From: Cornus controversa
Lineage: Eukaryota > Streptophyta > Magnoliopsida > Cornales > Cornaceae
Direction of reading: 5' to 3'
DNA length: 64,000 nt
Assembly: GCA_026545225.1 (NCBI GenBank)
Contig: CM048853.1
Span: 44,470,755-44,534,754, forward strand
Under the pieces are notes generated by a model. The model did not search any database. It was not told the origin of the DNA and worked only from the letters and a program-made list of their open reading frames with translations. Shown here in pieces: positions 34,404 to 46,664 of this stretch (the first letter of the stretch is position 1; each line of letters starts with the position of its first letter). The position numbers were made by a program, and so were the translations under genes.

Positions 34404-34489
34404 TCCTCAGAATGATTGGGTTGTGTATAGTGAAAGTTTGCTTTAGGTTGAGGGAAGCCAAAAAATGGAAGTCACTAAAAAATACCAAT

Positions 34490-34634
34490 ATATCCTCTTA
34501 TTGCATTATATGGCTCAATTCACACTATTGTACTAATCAATCAAAGCAAATCTCTTACTACTAGTTATTACAACTCTATTAATTATAAAAGTGATATATG
34601 TATATGTATATGTATATGTATATTTATATTTATA

Positions 34635-34674
<40 letters not shown>

Positions 34675-35135
34675 GGACATCTTTGGGTTGATAAGTAAGG
34701 TCTATGGGTAAGAATGGGAATATCAAAAGAAAAATCTGAAATCTAAGGCAAAGGGACCAAATCTGAACTCCATCTTGCAAGCAAATATTGGACATTGCTT
34801 CCAAGGATGGCAAAGCTGAGGCTTGTTTTGCATATCTAGGAAGAGATGATGCATTATACTCCATTTTTTTTAAATACCTTCAATGCCCATTTTCATTTAG
34901 AAAATGACAACTAAGTCCCAATGCTGGAAAGCCTCTTGAAAAACTATTTTCAATAGGATAATGATTTTCCTTCCAATACGTCTATGTGTTATTGAGTGGG
35001 GTGGTGGACTCATTCACATAAATAAGTTTAAGAAACTATTAAATTTGACATCTCTATCATTATTCTTTTCAATAGCATCTAGGCCAAAAAATTATGACAA
35101 TACTTACCTACTCATCTAGGTGAGTCCTCCTGACC
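34490..35135. other. Upstream region of the GDSL gene, no gene seen
   Basis: This AT-rich DNA contains a (GT)n(GA)n microsatellite at about 34636-34674. No coding similarity was recognised. Confidence 0.45.
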
Positions 35136-35141
35136 GCTGAT

Positions 35142-35322
35142 GTGTTTCAATAAAAAATAACAAATCAGCTTTAATTACAAAATTAAATTTAAAATGTAAT
35201 AAATAAGTATAATAAATGAGGTTTAAAATGCAATAAATAAATATAATAAATGAGATTGACCTCATTTATTATACTTATTTATTACACTTTAAAACTGATG
35301 TGTTTATTTTTTATTAGAACAC
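35142..35322. mobile_element. Fold-back MITE (181 bp)
   Basis: The ends GTGTTTCAATAAAAAATAAC and, reverse-complemented, GTGTTCTAATAAAAAATAAA form terminal inverted repeats of about 27 bp. Inside, 'gtaataaataagtataataa' near 35205 pairs with its inverted copy near 35265. The whole unit can fold into one hairpin. It is flanked by GAT on both sides, which may be a 3-bp target duplication, so the superfamily is uncertain. Confidence 0.6.
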
Positions 35323-36957
35323 GATCTGGATGACTCATCTACATACCAGTGAGTATGTAAGTATTGTTCAAAAAATTATTAGATAGTTCCGAGCCAATTA
35401 CACACCATCACGATAAGTGTTGAAATAAAGAGAGACACATATACACATATGGTGAGTTATTATTGACTCGAAAGTTGATCGAAACCATACTTCGGTACTG
35501 TCGAATAATCTCTTCATTTGGAACTAGTATTCACAAGTTTTTTCCATTTTATCACAAGACCAAACTAAAATGAATAAACAAGGTGAGTTTTCTGGCCAAA
35601 ATTGCTTGAGCTTTCAAGCAGCATCATCTAACTGATGAAAGAGTAGTTGTTAAGCAGCTTTCATATGCTGTATTTGTGGGACATCTAGCAGATGAGCAGA
35701 TATGATAATCAATAATGCAACTATTTTAAAAAATGGGAATCTATACGCTCACCTTTTTGGGAATGACAATAGATGAAACCTCATTATTGATGTCAGATTA
35801 CGGTAAAAGAAAGTTGAGGTTGCAGACAAAAACATTTAATTATCAGCATCACGAGATTACAGTAAAAAAGTTGAGGTTACAGAAAAAAAAACTTAAATTA
35901 CCACTATCGTTCAGACTATATAATAATTTTTCGTGAAAACAAATCATTCTCATGGTCGGAGTGTTTTTATGAATTTTGGAACAGTAGATATTGCTTAGTT
36001 CACATAAGACAAACTAGTTTCATCCAAATCTTTAACCAATTTGATGATATTGCAGAATGTGCATAAGATGCTAACTCACAAGGCCACAAACTATGAACTT
36101 TGAAATCTCAAATCAATATTTTTGCATCATTCTTGATTAGTCTAGTTCATTCATGTCTTTCGGAATCTAGTGTAATATGACTCATATGTAGAAAATGTAC
36201 AATACACTCGGTGTAAATCATATTTTTTAAAAACAAAATCAGGTACATTGTCATCATTCAGGGCAACCAGCAGAATGAGGTATGCTTGGGTTATTTGTCC
36301 TGCACTTCAATATAGAACCACTAATTCTGATCCATGACTTCAATTGATCATTATATCAAGTTATGCAGAATTCAGAAGATGACCCATTGATGCCTTGATG
36401 GACCAATGTTGATGGATTAGTATCCATATGTATTTACATGTTAGGGCCGGTACATCGATTTGGAGAAGAAAAACAATTTGCGACTTTGAGGGGTGTAAAA
36501 TCACATTCCTTTGTCATATTTGCCCAAAAATTGAATTTGCTAACAGTTTGAGACAGAACAGAGACAGAACACAGAACACTCAATATTCGCCAAAATTGTT
36601 TATAATTTTGACTATAGGGAATAATAAAAAATGATAATGAAAGAGAGAATTAAATTAGTAATTTTCAAAAGAAAATTGATATTTAATCACCTAAAACACT
36701 AGTTAAAACACTAGTTGAAAGAAGATGGAGAAAGCACTCGTTGGCATAAATATCATTTTTCTTTTACAATAGAACTGTTTCTTAAGCCAGAGATTCTTAA
36801 GCTGAAGAGTGTAGCCGAAGAGATTCTATCCATTTGATTTAGTGGGATGAGATCAACACTGTTCTCTGTCCACTCATCAAATAAATAAAAACTCCTCCTC
36901 GATTACACTGCTTAGAAAATAGGTCTAAATGGTATTTTTTCAAGCCCAAAAAATTGA
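35323..36957. other. Intergenic region, no gene seen
   Basis: A diverged direct repeat of about 56 bp, containing 'gattacggtaaaag' / 'gattacagtaaaaa', lies at 35797-35905. The block 36517-36700 weakly resembles the 3' flank of the kinesin duplication (38141-38350), with phrases like 'gaatttgctaac' and 'gaaagagagaattaaattag'. No protein family was recognised. Confidence 0.4.
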
Positions 36958-38102
36958 TTAGGTTGGGGTCCAAAGTTTCCCGCCACCAACTATTCTGCAG
37001 ACCATAGCCTCGAATTTACTCCTAGCGCGGCGCACGGCCGCCTCGTGCGTTTCTATGTGGACGTGGAGTCGAGGCGTTGGGATCAATCTGGATGCTGCGC
37101 GACCGGAGATTTCGAATCATCGGGAGAGGCGGAGCCTGTCTCTTATCTCCTGCTGCCGCTTCTCCTGCAGAACGTCCGGTGGCAGCAGCAGCTAGCTCAG
37201 TGGGAGGCAACTGACCCCCACTGGGATCCGGTTCGCCATCTCCCTCCTGCGCTGGAGCAACTGCCAGAGTAGCATACAAGACGCCGCGGATGAAAGCCAG
37301 GCGGCGACGAAAAGCATTGGCCTGCCTCACATCTGCATTTGCATCAAAGAAGCCAATGCGCTGCTGGAGATAAGCAATAAGCCCATCACGTACAGCCTCA
37401 TTGCGCACAAACTCAGCCTTTAACTCAGCAATAACCACCCCACCATAAGCATTCTTTGCAGTACTCACTGTCTCGGTGGTCCTGGCAGGAACAGGAGTTC
37501 CATTCCGATGGCAAGCCTCTTCGAATAGAGCCCAGACGCTGAGCAACCACTTCGGGCTCAGGCTCACTCCAAATGCTGGCAGGATAGAACTCAGCGAGAA
37601 TATTGGCCAACCCCTTCGGATTAGTCTCATTCCGATACTTCTTTACAGCTTTAGCCACGTCACTCACTTGCAACTGAAGGACATGAGTGAGTGCAACATC
37701 TTTCACAGTCAAGTTTCCGACACGACGTTTTTCTAGTCGGCGCTCCAGGAAAATCCGTTCCATGGCTGCACGGCCAACCTGAGTCTTGAAGAAAAATATT
37801 TGAGTGTTCCAAAGATGTGCAGCAGTCATTGTGTGGACAGAAGTCATCAAGTTAGCTCGCACAGCCTCCGCGAGGAAAAGATTCATGGTATTATCATCAT
37901 GATTCCCGACGAAGGAGCGGATTCTCTTACCAAAGGACCCGGTGGTGACACCAATGCTGAGAACAGAGGAAACGGTGAACCGGCCCCGAGGAACTTGCAG
38001 TCGATAAAAGATTTCACAGACCTCATCTATCTCTGCCTGAAGCTGCTCATCAGTTTTTGCAAAGATATGAGGGGGTAATCTTATTGGGGCAGTGGCGGCC
38101 AT
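36958..38102 (-). pseudogene. GC-rich intronless coding island of unknown family; possible endogenous viral element
   Basis: The first open frame (38102-37425) runs 225 codons from an ATG. A second frame, +1 relative to it, is open at 37630-37022, and a third frame is open without stops from at least 37100 to a stop at 36958-36960. The frames overlap, so one coding region has probably been broken by two indels; alternatively the first shift is natural. The protein looks strongly helical and charged ('LERRLEKRRVGNLTVKDVA') with an Arg-rich tail. GC content is far above the flanks, there are no introns and no poly(A) at the 3' side. I do not recognise the family. A capsid- or nucleocapsid-like gene of a plant RNA virus is my best guess, a lineage-specific plant gene the alternative. 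Confidence 0.4.
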
Positions 38103-38696
38103 GTTACCTGCAAGAGAGGAGCGTGGAAGAACAAGAACACCTCAAACTGAGTTTGCTATTAGTTCCAGACAAAGCACCTCCAAGACACAACAAAACCACC
38201 TAAATCTGCAATTAGAAATATTGTAGAATTTCTTCTAACACTCTCTGAAATTGTAGATAATACTAATATGACAGTGAAAGAGAGAGAATTGAATTAGTCA
38301 TTTCCAGAAACAAGTATTTATTTACAGAGTATGAAAGGTTGCAACTTTTAATGCACCTTTTCGATTTCGATGATACACAACTTTTGAGTTAATAGGTGTG
38401 ATTATTAGTATTCAAAAGTCAATTTGAATAGCTGACATTACATTACATACAGTCACCTAATATATCTAACATTACATAGAGAATTTGTATCTCATTTTCT
38501 TTAGTTTTATTAAAAAAAAATTCCTTCAATCATGCAAAACAATGCAATTCTTCTGCAACTGGTTGAACCATTCACTCATCTAAATTTCAGTAGAATTAAT
38601 GAACTACAAAACGAAATTCTTGTGATTGGACAATGTATTACTCCTTTTTCTGGCTGCAATCGAGCACTGTGAAGAACTAACAGAACAGTTCTCTTT

Positions 38697-41600
38697 TCAC
38701 CCTCTTGACATGAAAAATGACCCAAGCCAGGGGTTGAAGATACCAATATCTAAAATCCTATGCAAAAAGCTTAGATTTTCTCCAGCTTCGTTGCGAAGTC
38801 TGTCAGATATTTTAGCAGCTTCCAGTTTGTCCTTCAGAACTCTTTTCTCTCTCTCAAGCTGTAAGAATGAAAATCCCAACACTTCAGAATGAGTTAATTG
38901 GATAGAAATCAGGTCTCAAACCCCATAATGCTAAATCTCAACTCATTGTGAAAGCAAAAAAAAAAGCTTCAAGACTACGTTCTAAGATTAAAAAAATTGG
39001 ACCATTTCCAGAGTTCCGTTACAGAAACAAGTTGGAAATGGTCTTGGGTTGTTTAAGTTAACACTTAACACTCACTACAAGAATATGTTTCAGCTTCCGT
39101 TTTGTTCCTTTTACCTTTTTTTATTCTCATCATTCTAGTGGGTATTTGCAAGAAATAATTCCATATAATATACTCCCAATAACATGAATTTTTTCCTCTC
39201 ACCTCTTCAACAGTGACGACAAGTTCTTCCACAGCTTGTTGCAACGAGGAAATTGTTCGTAGTGTAACATCTTCATAATCTGATTCCACGTCTTCCACTG
39301 AACTGGGATCAAATAAAATGCCCTCCAATATAAACAATTCCTCAAGTAACTTCACGTCTTCGTCATCCAGTTTCTCCCTCAGCTGTGTAAATAAAAGTAG
39401 AGTGCTTCGAGATTAAAACATAAACTTCATAGCTGGAAATTCACAATTTTAATCTAACCTTGTTTAAAATTCTCTCACAAGACTCATCTTTTGTCGGAGA
39501 GGGCACTCCTTGCATCTTGCTGCATTTATCTTCCTTGCAATTGACACGAGGTGATGCCTTTATATGCTTTGCCCTGCCCAAATGGTGAATAAATTATCCC
39601 TTACCGTTTCATTCATAAATGGGAAATTTTTACTAAAAAGTATGATTTAGAAAAGTTTTGGACACTAAAGAGAACACAACAAACAATAAAAGAAGTTAAT
39701 AAATCTCCTTTTAACTTCTTGTTGCCTTAATTTAAAAATGCTACACATCATTTGAACGGCTTCATTCTAGTTGAATCTGAGGAAGGACAAAGGCAATCAT
39801 AATGATGAATACAAAGATTGCAGATCCACAGACACCAATTCTTTAAATTATAATTTGGTTATCTGGTAGATTACAATTCTGTCTACTATTAGGTTGGTGG
39901 TTGGTTAGTTTATTTAACGGTAAAATATTCAAAGGGATTATCTTTTCTATTAAAGGACCTGGACAGTGAAGTAAAAGTTTAATTTCAAAGTTACTTCTGT
40001 TCTTGGGTGAATCAAACTCAAAAAGAGTTTAACAGGATTGCTGCAGTTATTTTAAGGAAAGAAATCCAACTCTTTCAATTTCATCTAGCAAAGAAATGAA
40101 ACCAGTATAAATATATAGCAGACTTGGACTGACATACCTTGCACCAAAGCGAAGAGTGGATAGGCTTTCTGATGCATTTGAAGAGCTCGGAGAGCAACAA
40201 CACAGTAATGCAGTTTGGGAGTTCCCTCCCTGTAAGATGAGAACCAGTGAGTACATAAAAATCAAAAGTGAGACAGTAAGAGAGACTATGGGGGATGGAA
40301 ACTAACAAGAGCATCTTGTAGAATGCGAGTGAGCTTAGAATCACGATATGGAATGTGATTAGCTTTGCCAGAAGGAACACAGGTCAAAGCATTTATTACA
40401 TTCCCAAGGGCCGAAAGTGACTTGTTGATGGTCTTGGCTTCTTCAAGAACTCTCCCTTCAGCTCCTGTCTTCTCTACTTTCTCAGACCCCGCCAAGTCCA
40501 CAAGAATCAACTTACCAATTTTCAACCTGTTCACACTTTCAACAATTTTTTAGGCTAAGTCGTCTGAATCCATAACGCTAAATCTAGGATGAAAGAGTAC
40601 CTATTATCAGTTGTTAAATCCTGCTGAACTGTGAATATGTAAACACAATGACTTCTACTGCTGGCCATATTCATTTCTATTTATGTTCAAGTTAATACAA
40701 AATTTGAAAACTAATGGCCAATAGTATATTATAAAATTGAGGAATACAGTAGATATAAAATGAAGGATACGGGTCTCTCCAACTGCTCTGTTAGCTATTC
40801 CACTCTGCATTATCAATGTTCATTTAAGAAGCTCAACTATGTAGGATAAAACTAAGAGAACTTGCAAAGCAGTTATCTTACAGATAGACTTTTAAATGCT
40901 TCTGCAGGGTCCAACACAGAGATCTGGAAAAAAAGAAAAGGTTATAGGCTTTTGGATTTGAGAAAGCACAGAATAACATTCATTGAAGCTAAAATTCCAC
41001 AACGATGTCAAAACGAACGAGTCCAACTTTATGGAATTATCCCAGTCAAATTTTATTAGGTGAATTGATTTTTGTCACCAAATAACATGGTGGTAGAGTT
41101 AACCAATATTTAATTAAACTTTGGAAAAAGACTGGGTTCCTGATTGCATTTGTCTTGTAAATGGTCAAGTCATCCCACTCCCCCCCCACACACACACACA
41201 CACACACACACAGAAGGGATAAATCAAATAAAAATAGCTACATTTCTTAATTTCAGTGTGTGTTTGTATAGCAAGTCCCAGAAAAGAAGCACTCAACCAA
41301 GACGAAACCAGAAAAGCAGATTTTATTACCCGAGCTAGATGGCTTATGTGAAAACAGAAAAGCAGCAAAAGAACAGATATACTATAATTACTTACATATT
41401 ACACTATTAAAACTAAAATTAAGCATAAGGACTTCAGAAAGGGAAAAAGGAAAGAAAAGAAAGCCTCACCTCTGTCACTCCAGACAACAATATTCCTTGG
41501 GCTTTACTCTCTTTTATCTGTATGTTGTCCTTCGATAAATCAAAAAGGTCCCTGAAAGAAAGGAACTACAACATGATTAAAATGCATACTAGGAAGAATA

Positions 41601-43963
41601 TATGACGTTCCAGAAGCTCTTTAAATTCAATTTGTGCATAACAAGTTAGATAATCTGCCAAGAATTGACCTCTGGAGGATAATCACATTATAGAAAATAA
41701 ATACCTCTTTAGGTGATACAAACCTTACTTTCTCCATATAGATCTCTACCTATATGCAAAGAAGGTTTAACAATTACAGGCTGTAATTAGCACTGATTTG
41801 TAACCTATACTAGTATCCAGCACAAAGATAAACAGAATTATGCTAATACCATCGACAATTTGATCACGTATTTGGATGTTTCTTCAGAAATTTTAGTGCC
41901 CTCAAAAAGTCCATCCACTACTCTCGGCAGCAATCCTTTCTTCTGCTCATCACAACATAGGATGCCAGGCCCCTGAGCCGAAAAGGTTATGTATGAGCCT
42001 AATCTGATATAAGTAACCATCTTATATGGAAGAGAATTATCATATCAGTACATCACCTCCATGCTATATGTCTTTCCTGCTCCTGTCTGTTGCAGAATGC
42101 ACATGGAAAGTTTGTCAATTGAAATAAAATATTAGTGGATGTCCTTGAGAATTCTATAAAAGGAACTAAGGAAATAATGCATATGTGCTTTCTATCTTGA
42201 CCCCTCAGTACACAAATGAGTTAATTCAAAGGCAATGCTATAAAATCCAACTTTTACTCGCGAAAGGTCCCTCCCAACTGACATAGGGCTCATCACCTTT
42301 TTTTCATTTCAAACAAAATGATCATCATTGTATGATTTAGTATAAAAGGTGCCCTTCCCACCTAAGTAGGATGTCTTTTGTGACAAATCAATATAGAAGA
42401 CTAGCATTTTCTTGAATATTATCAAAGACTATGACATGTTGATTCCACAGAAGAAGGTTCTAGGTAATACAGTTTAAAGTTTAATCCTATATTGGTCATT
42501 CATTGGACAGGAAGTATGCACTTTTACAACTATAAGTGGAAGGTCTTTCCACCTAGTGCCTTGATGGGAAATGAAATAAACTTCTCATTTAGATACATCA
42601 ACATGCCTATTCATTTCTTTGAGACTCCTACTGGCAGAACACCCTATAGATGATTCAATAAGAAATGGAATCCCCAAAAGGAAATACTATTTAGATTGTG
42701 CATACAGTTCATATGTTGTTAATGTTCATCTCTTGAATCTTAAGAATGTACTAAAACTTCCCTACAAAGTTGAATAACGGTTAGCACACATGGCATATAC
42801 CATAGAAATCCATCACTGTGAATGAGGCATTGAATAAATGGCACCCATCTCACAAGATGATGATGAAATCTTAGAAAAGTATTGTTCCAGAAAACATAAT
42901 ATTGATCCCATAACATCACTTGTAGCACTGGCTTCCATTTCATTCAATGAACCCATCCACGACCATGGATATTTACCTTCAAGGGCTATGTAAAACGTGA
43001 TTGAGCTTTTAAATTTCCTACTAATCACAAACTTGTCCCAAACTAATATGAAGCCCAAAAAAAATATAAAATAAAAAATAAACATCTCTCATTCATGGCC
43101 AATCACATCTATATTTCAACACTGAGTTTTGAACAGGTGTGGATTCTGTGTAAGTAAGGTCTGCTTAGAAAGCGCAACATCTGACAAATTACACATTCAA
43201 TCGCCATAATTTCTTTCAAATTCTTAACACTACGTTTATGTAGAGATCTATGCCTATATTGCAAAAATTCGAGCACAGTCTTGTATATTTTACTCCATCA
43301 ACAAGAGTAAGTAAAAATACAACCGTAACAAAAACTTCAAAGAAAAGCTAACACATCCGAAAAGCAATATAAGAAACACATTACATCATCTTACCTGTCC
43401 GTATGTGATGATTGTCCCATTTATTCCATTAACAGCGTCTATTTTATTAAGATAAACAAATTCAAACAAAAGCATATGTTAAGATTTAGCCAATTTAAAT
43501 TCAAATTGGTCAATCAAAGGACTTCATTTCAAAATCACACATAAAATCAGATGAAAAATTGCTAAAAACAATACATATATATTCTGATACTACCTCGAAC
43601 AATCGGCCGAGCAAGAAATTCATAGACATCGACTTGTTCTGATTCCTGATAAAACGCCTTATCAAAGCTGAGCGTAAACTCTTCTTCCTTCTCATCCTAC
43701 CACACATCAATGAAATCACTATAAGTATCAACTTTGCATAATTTTCTATATCTGCTGTGTGTGTGTGTATATATACACACACACAAACACACACACATAA
43801 ATATGTGTATATATATACACAGACACAACAGATTGCAGCGAAAGAGAACCTTGAAATTGAAAGTTTCAGAATCTAGGGTTTGAATGCAGATGCTATCGCC
43901 ATGATCTCTTCTCTCTCTTGAATTTAGAGGTCTGAATCGTGCGCATACAGTTACGTGCGACAT
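38697..43963 (-). CDS. KIN-1: KIN-1 type kinesin motor protein, intact copy
   Basis: Fifteen exons (minus strand): 43963-43850, 43696-43594, 43438-43395, 42086-42057, 41972-41850, 41749-41724, 41551-41470, 40923-40882, 40804-40771, 40676-40601, 40526-40307, 40229-40138, 39573-39459, 39382-39203, 38858-38697. All introns are GT-AG and phases agree; the product is 480 residues. It starts [20 protein letters not shown]. The ATP-binding P-loop GQTGAGKT is at 86-93, switch I SSRSH at 205-209, switch II DLAGSE at 235-240. The motor domain ends near residue 329; a short tail with a predicted coiled coil follows, ending in FFMSRG. This architecture matches Arabidopsis KIN-1 (At3g63480, 469 residues), a short plant kinesin-1 relative implicated in gametophyte development. 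It should be a working microtubule motor. Confidence 0.93.
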
Positions 43964-44071
43964 TGCTATTCTGGTTACAGAGGGAAGAACCTCCTCAGTC
44001 TTGCAATGGAGTGATTGAAACCTATCTATCACAAATTGAAATATAAGTCTCAGAGTATTCACTAGCTATTC

Positions 44072-44090
44072 GATATCTATATATATCTGT
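44072..44090 (-). promoter_or_regulatory. Possible TATA box of the intact kinesin gene
   Basis: On the minus strand CAGATATATATAGATATCG lies about 110-130 bases before the start codon. It is AT-rich enough to be a TATA element, but the flanks are full of TA repeats, so confidence is low. Confidence 0.3.
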
Positions 44091-44174
44091 AAGACTGTAT
44101 CACATCTCTTTTTTGCCATTCGAAAATTGCCGCCATCTGTTTAAGCATATGTCCATATATTGGGTGGTGATCCT

Positions 44175-44176
<2 letters not shown>

Positions 44177-44212
<36 letters not shown>
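44177..44212. repeat. (TA)n microsatellite
   Basis: About 18 TA repeats lie upstream of the intact kinesin gene. Unit B lacks them. Confidence 0.95.
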
Positions 44213-44216
<4 letters not shown>

Positions 44217-44793
44217 CTTAAACGTGCGACATTTCTCTCTTTCTTAATTTTAATATATAAAAAACTCCTAACATGCATTAGGCTCTGAGAATTGTTTTAC
44301 TAAAATTCAGTTAAAAAGAATACATGATTTCATATAATAGTATTTTATAATTTTCTAAAAGTTATTTTCAATATTTTGAGCTCTTAATAATTGTTTTCAA
44401 AAACTGAATTAAACGGATTTTAATTTTCATCGAAATAACAATTTATATTAGTCAATATACCGTTATAATTCTTCTATGAAAGATTGAAGTGTATAAATTA
44501 TCACCTTTGTTGAATCAAAATTTGATCATTACTCATTGGAGTAAACTTATTTAATGGCACGATTTAACTCTCATGGAGTTTCTAATGCCCAAAAGATAAA
44601 TTTATGTATTTATAAAATATTTATATTTTAAATAATTTTCTCATGGTTCCTTTGTTGGGCCACAGGCCCACCTTCCGTTATACCCAAGACTTAAAATCGG
44701 TTCATTCGATCTAAAATCTGCCTGACCCAACCCAAACTAACTCGATAAGAGCCTGATGCATACTTAATGGGCTTGGTGAAACAATAAAATTAG

Positions 44794-45160
44794 GAGTAAT
44801 GCGACATTGAGGGAGCTCTCAGGCTCTTGTCATGAACTCTCCCTCAAAATAAATATTTTTAAATAAAAATATATATAATAACGTAATTAATACTAAAATT
44901 TTCTCACACATAAAATAATAAATTCAAAATATCATAAATTGAATTTATAGGAGACAATTAAAGTTTTACATTCTATTTTTTTACATCAAACTTTGACAGT
45001 CTCTTATAAATTAAATTTATGATATTTTGAGCTTATTTTTTTTGTGTGAGATAATTTTAGTATTGGTTACGTGATAATATTTTTTTTGCATTCACAAATA
45101 TTTATTTTAAGGAAGAGCTCGTGACCAAAGCCATGAAAACCCCTCATTGTAGCATTACTC
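44794..45160. mobile_element. Fold-back MITE with 9-bp target duplication (367 bp)
   Basis: The ends GAGTAATGCGACATTGAGGG and, reverse-complemented, GAGTAATGCTACAATGAGGG are nearly identical. Much of the interior is also palindromic ('aatttataggagac' near 44943 against its inverted form near 45005). A perfect TAAAATTAG lies at 44785-44793 and 45161-45169. Unit B has the uninterrupted target near 53845, so this inserted after the duplication. The 9-bp target suggests a Mutator-type enzyme. Confidence 0.85.
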
Positions 45161-45169
45161 TAAAATTAG

Positions 45170-46188
45170 TACGCAAGATATATATTCTCAAGAAAACTTA
45201 TAAATTTCAATTACTCAAATGTTGTATATAAGAACAATACTTGTTTTTTTACGGAAAGAAATCCTTTCCCTACAACTTATATGATATGACTCCATCACAT
45301 CATGCCACTTAGTAATAGTGGGACCTACCATAAAGTAGATAATTTTTTATTTTATTTTTTAATGTTATACAAGGGAGGTGGTTCAATAATATGAAGTCTT
45401 TAAGTACTAGATTATTTCCTCGTCGAGGCAAGTATTATTTTATATTTTTAGTATTTGTTATGTTCAGCCAATAAAAATATATTATTTTAATTTATTGAAA
45501 GAGTTTTCGTATATAAATGAAAATATTTTTATTAAATAATGCATTTTCATTGACGGAACATGCTAATGACCTAAAACGACCGAGTCCTTAAATATTTTCT
45601 TTTAGTAGTTTTCTTGAAAATCCCATGTGATATAAATTCATACTTTTTCTTTTCTTTTCTTTTCTTTAGAGAGGAAAAATTTTGGTAAGCTCCTCTCCCA
45701 CAACTGTGTCATAGAATGAGAGAAGGGTGTGGACAAACTAGTACAACTCCATGATTGGAATAACTTATGGGATTGATTGGAATAATTCCTAAAACAGGGG
45801 TAAATTGATAGGAATAATACATAGATTGCTTTTATGATATACTCAATCAATTATGACATGCATTTTATGTCAAATACATGTTGGATCTTTCTCACCCTAA
45901 AATTAGAGGTAGTTTTGCATAAATGCAACCAAGTGAAAAGGCTTAGCTCTTTAAGCTTTGTGTGTCATGGACTCATAAATGTAGGGTATTACACAGCAAG
46001 TTAAAATCTCATGGCAGATTATGACATCGTGTATACCAAGATTGTCTTCACAAAGCTATTGAACCCATTTGGCAGATCATGACATCATGTATAATAAGAT
46101 TATACGGTTATATATGAAACTAATACAATCAATCAAAATTTTCCTATTTGATATTGGACCTATCATATAGTTGATTCAATTCCATGAG
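45170..46188. other. Spacer between the two kinesin units
   Basis: This is AT-rich DNA shared with about 53860-54848 in unit B, for example 'gagagaaggg.gtggacaaa'. No gene is seen. It should contain any promoter DNA that lies far upstream of the intact gene. Confidence 0.5.
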
Positions 46189-46664
46189 CTCAAACTGAGT
46201 TTGCTATTGCTAAGTGCTAACGAGTTCCAGACAAAGCAATTCTGGGATACAACAAAACCACCCAAATCTGCCATTAGCAATATTGTAGAATTTCTTCAAA
46301 CACAGATAATACTAATAGAGAATGACAGTGAAAGAGAGAGAATTGAATTAATAATTTCAAGAAACAAGTATTTATTTATAGAGTATGAAAGGTTGCAACT
46401 TTTAATGCACCTTTTCGAAGTCACTTTGAATATCTAACATTACACACAGAATTTGTATCTCATTTTCTTTAGTTTTTTATTCATATCTTTTTCCTTTAAT
46501 CATGCAAAACAATGCAATTCTTCTGCAATTGGCTGAACCATTCAGTCATCTAAATTTCAGTAGAATTAATGAACTACAAATGAAATTCTTGTGCTTGGAC
46601 AGTGTATTACCCCTTTTTTTGGCGGCAATCCTGTGCTACGAAGAACTAACAGAACAGATCCCTT

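Larger units (their letters stand above)
38141..46188. repeat. Tandem segmental duplication, unit A (about 8.0 kb)
   Basis: The unit starts at CTCAAACTGAGTTTGC, which recurs at 46189. Coding exons, introns and flanks are all shared with unit B, down to the phrase 'tcatatagttgattcaa' near the end of each (about 46163 and 54820). Unit A carries the intact kinesin gene and one private MITE at 44794-45160. Confidence 0.9.

Noticed and set aside
34102-34488. 128-codon minus-strand frame overlapping the GDSL start
   Set aside because: It is an out-of-frame shadow of GDSL exon 1, which has the family sequence in the other frame.
37476-38078. Plus-strand frames opposite the GC-rich island
   Set aside because: The minus strand has the longer frames, better start context and more protein-like composition; GC-rich DNA keeps antisense frames open by chance.
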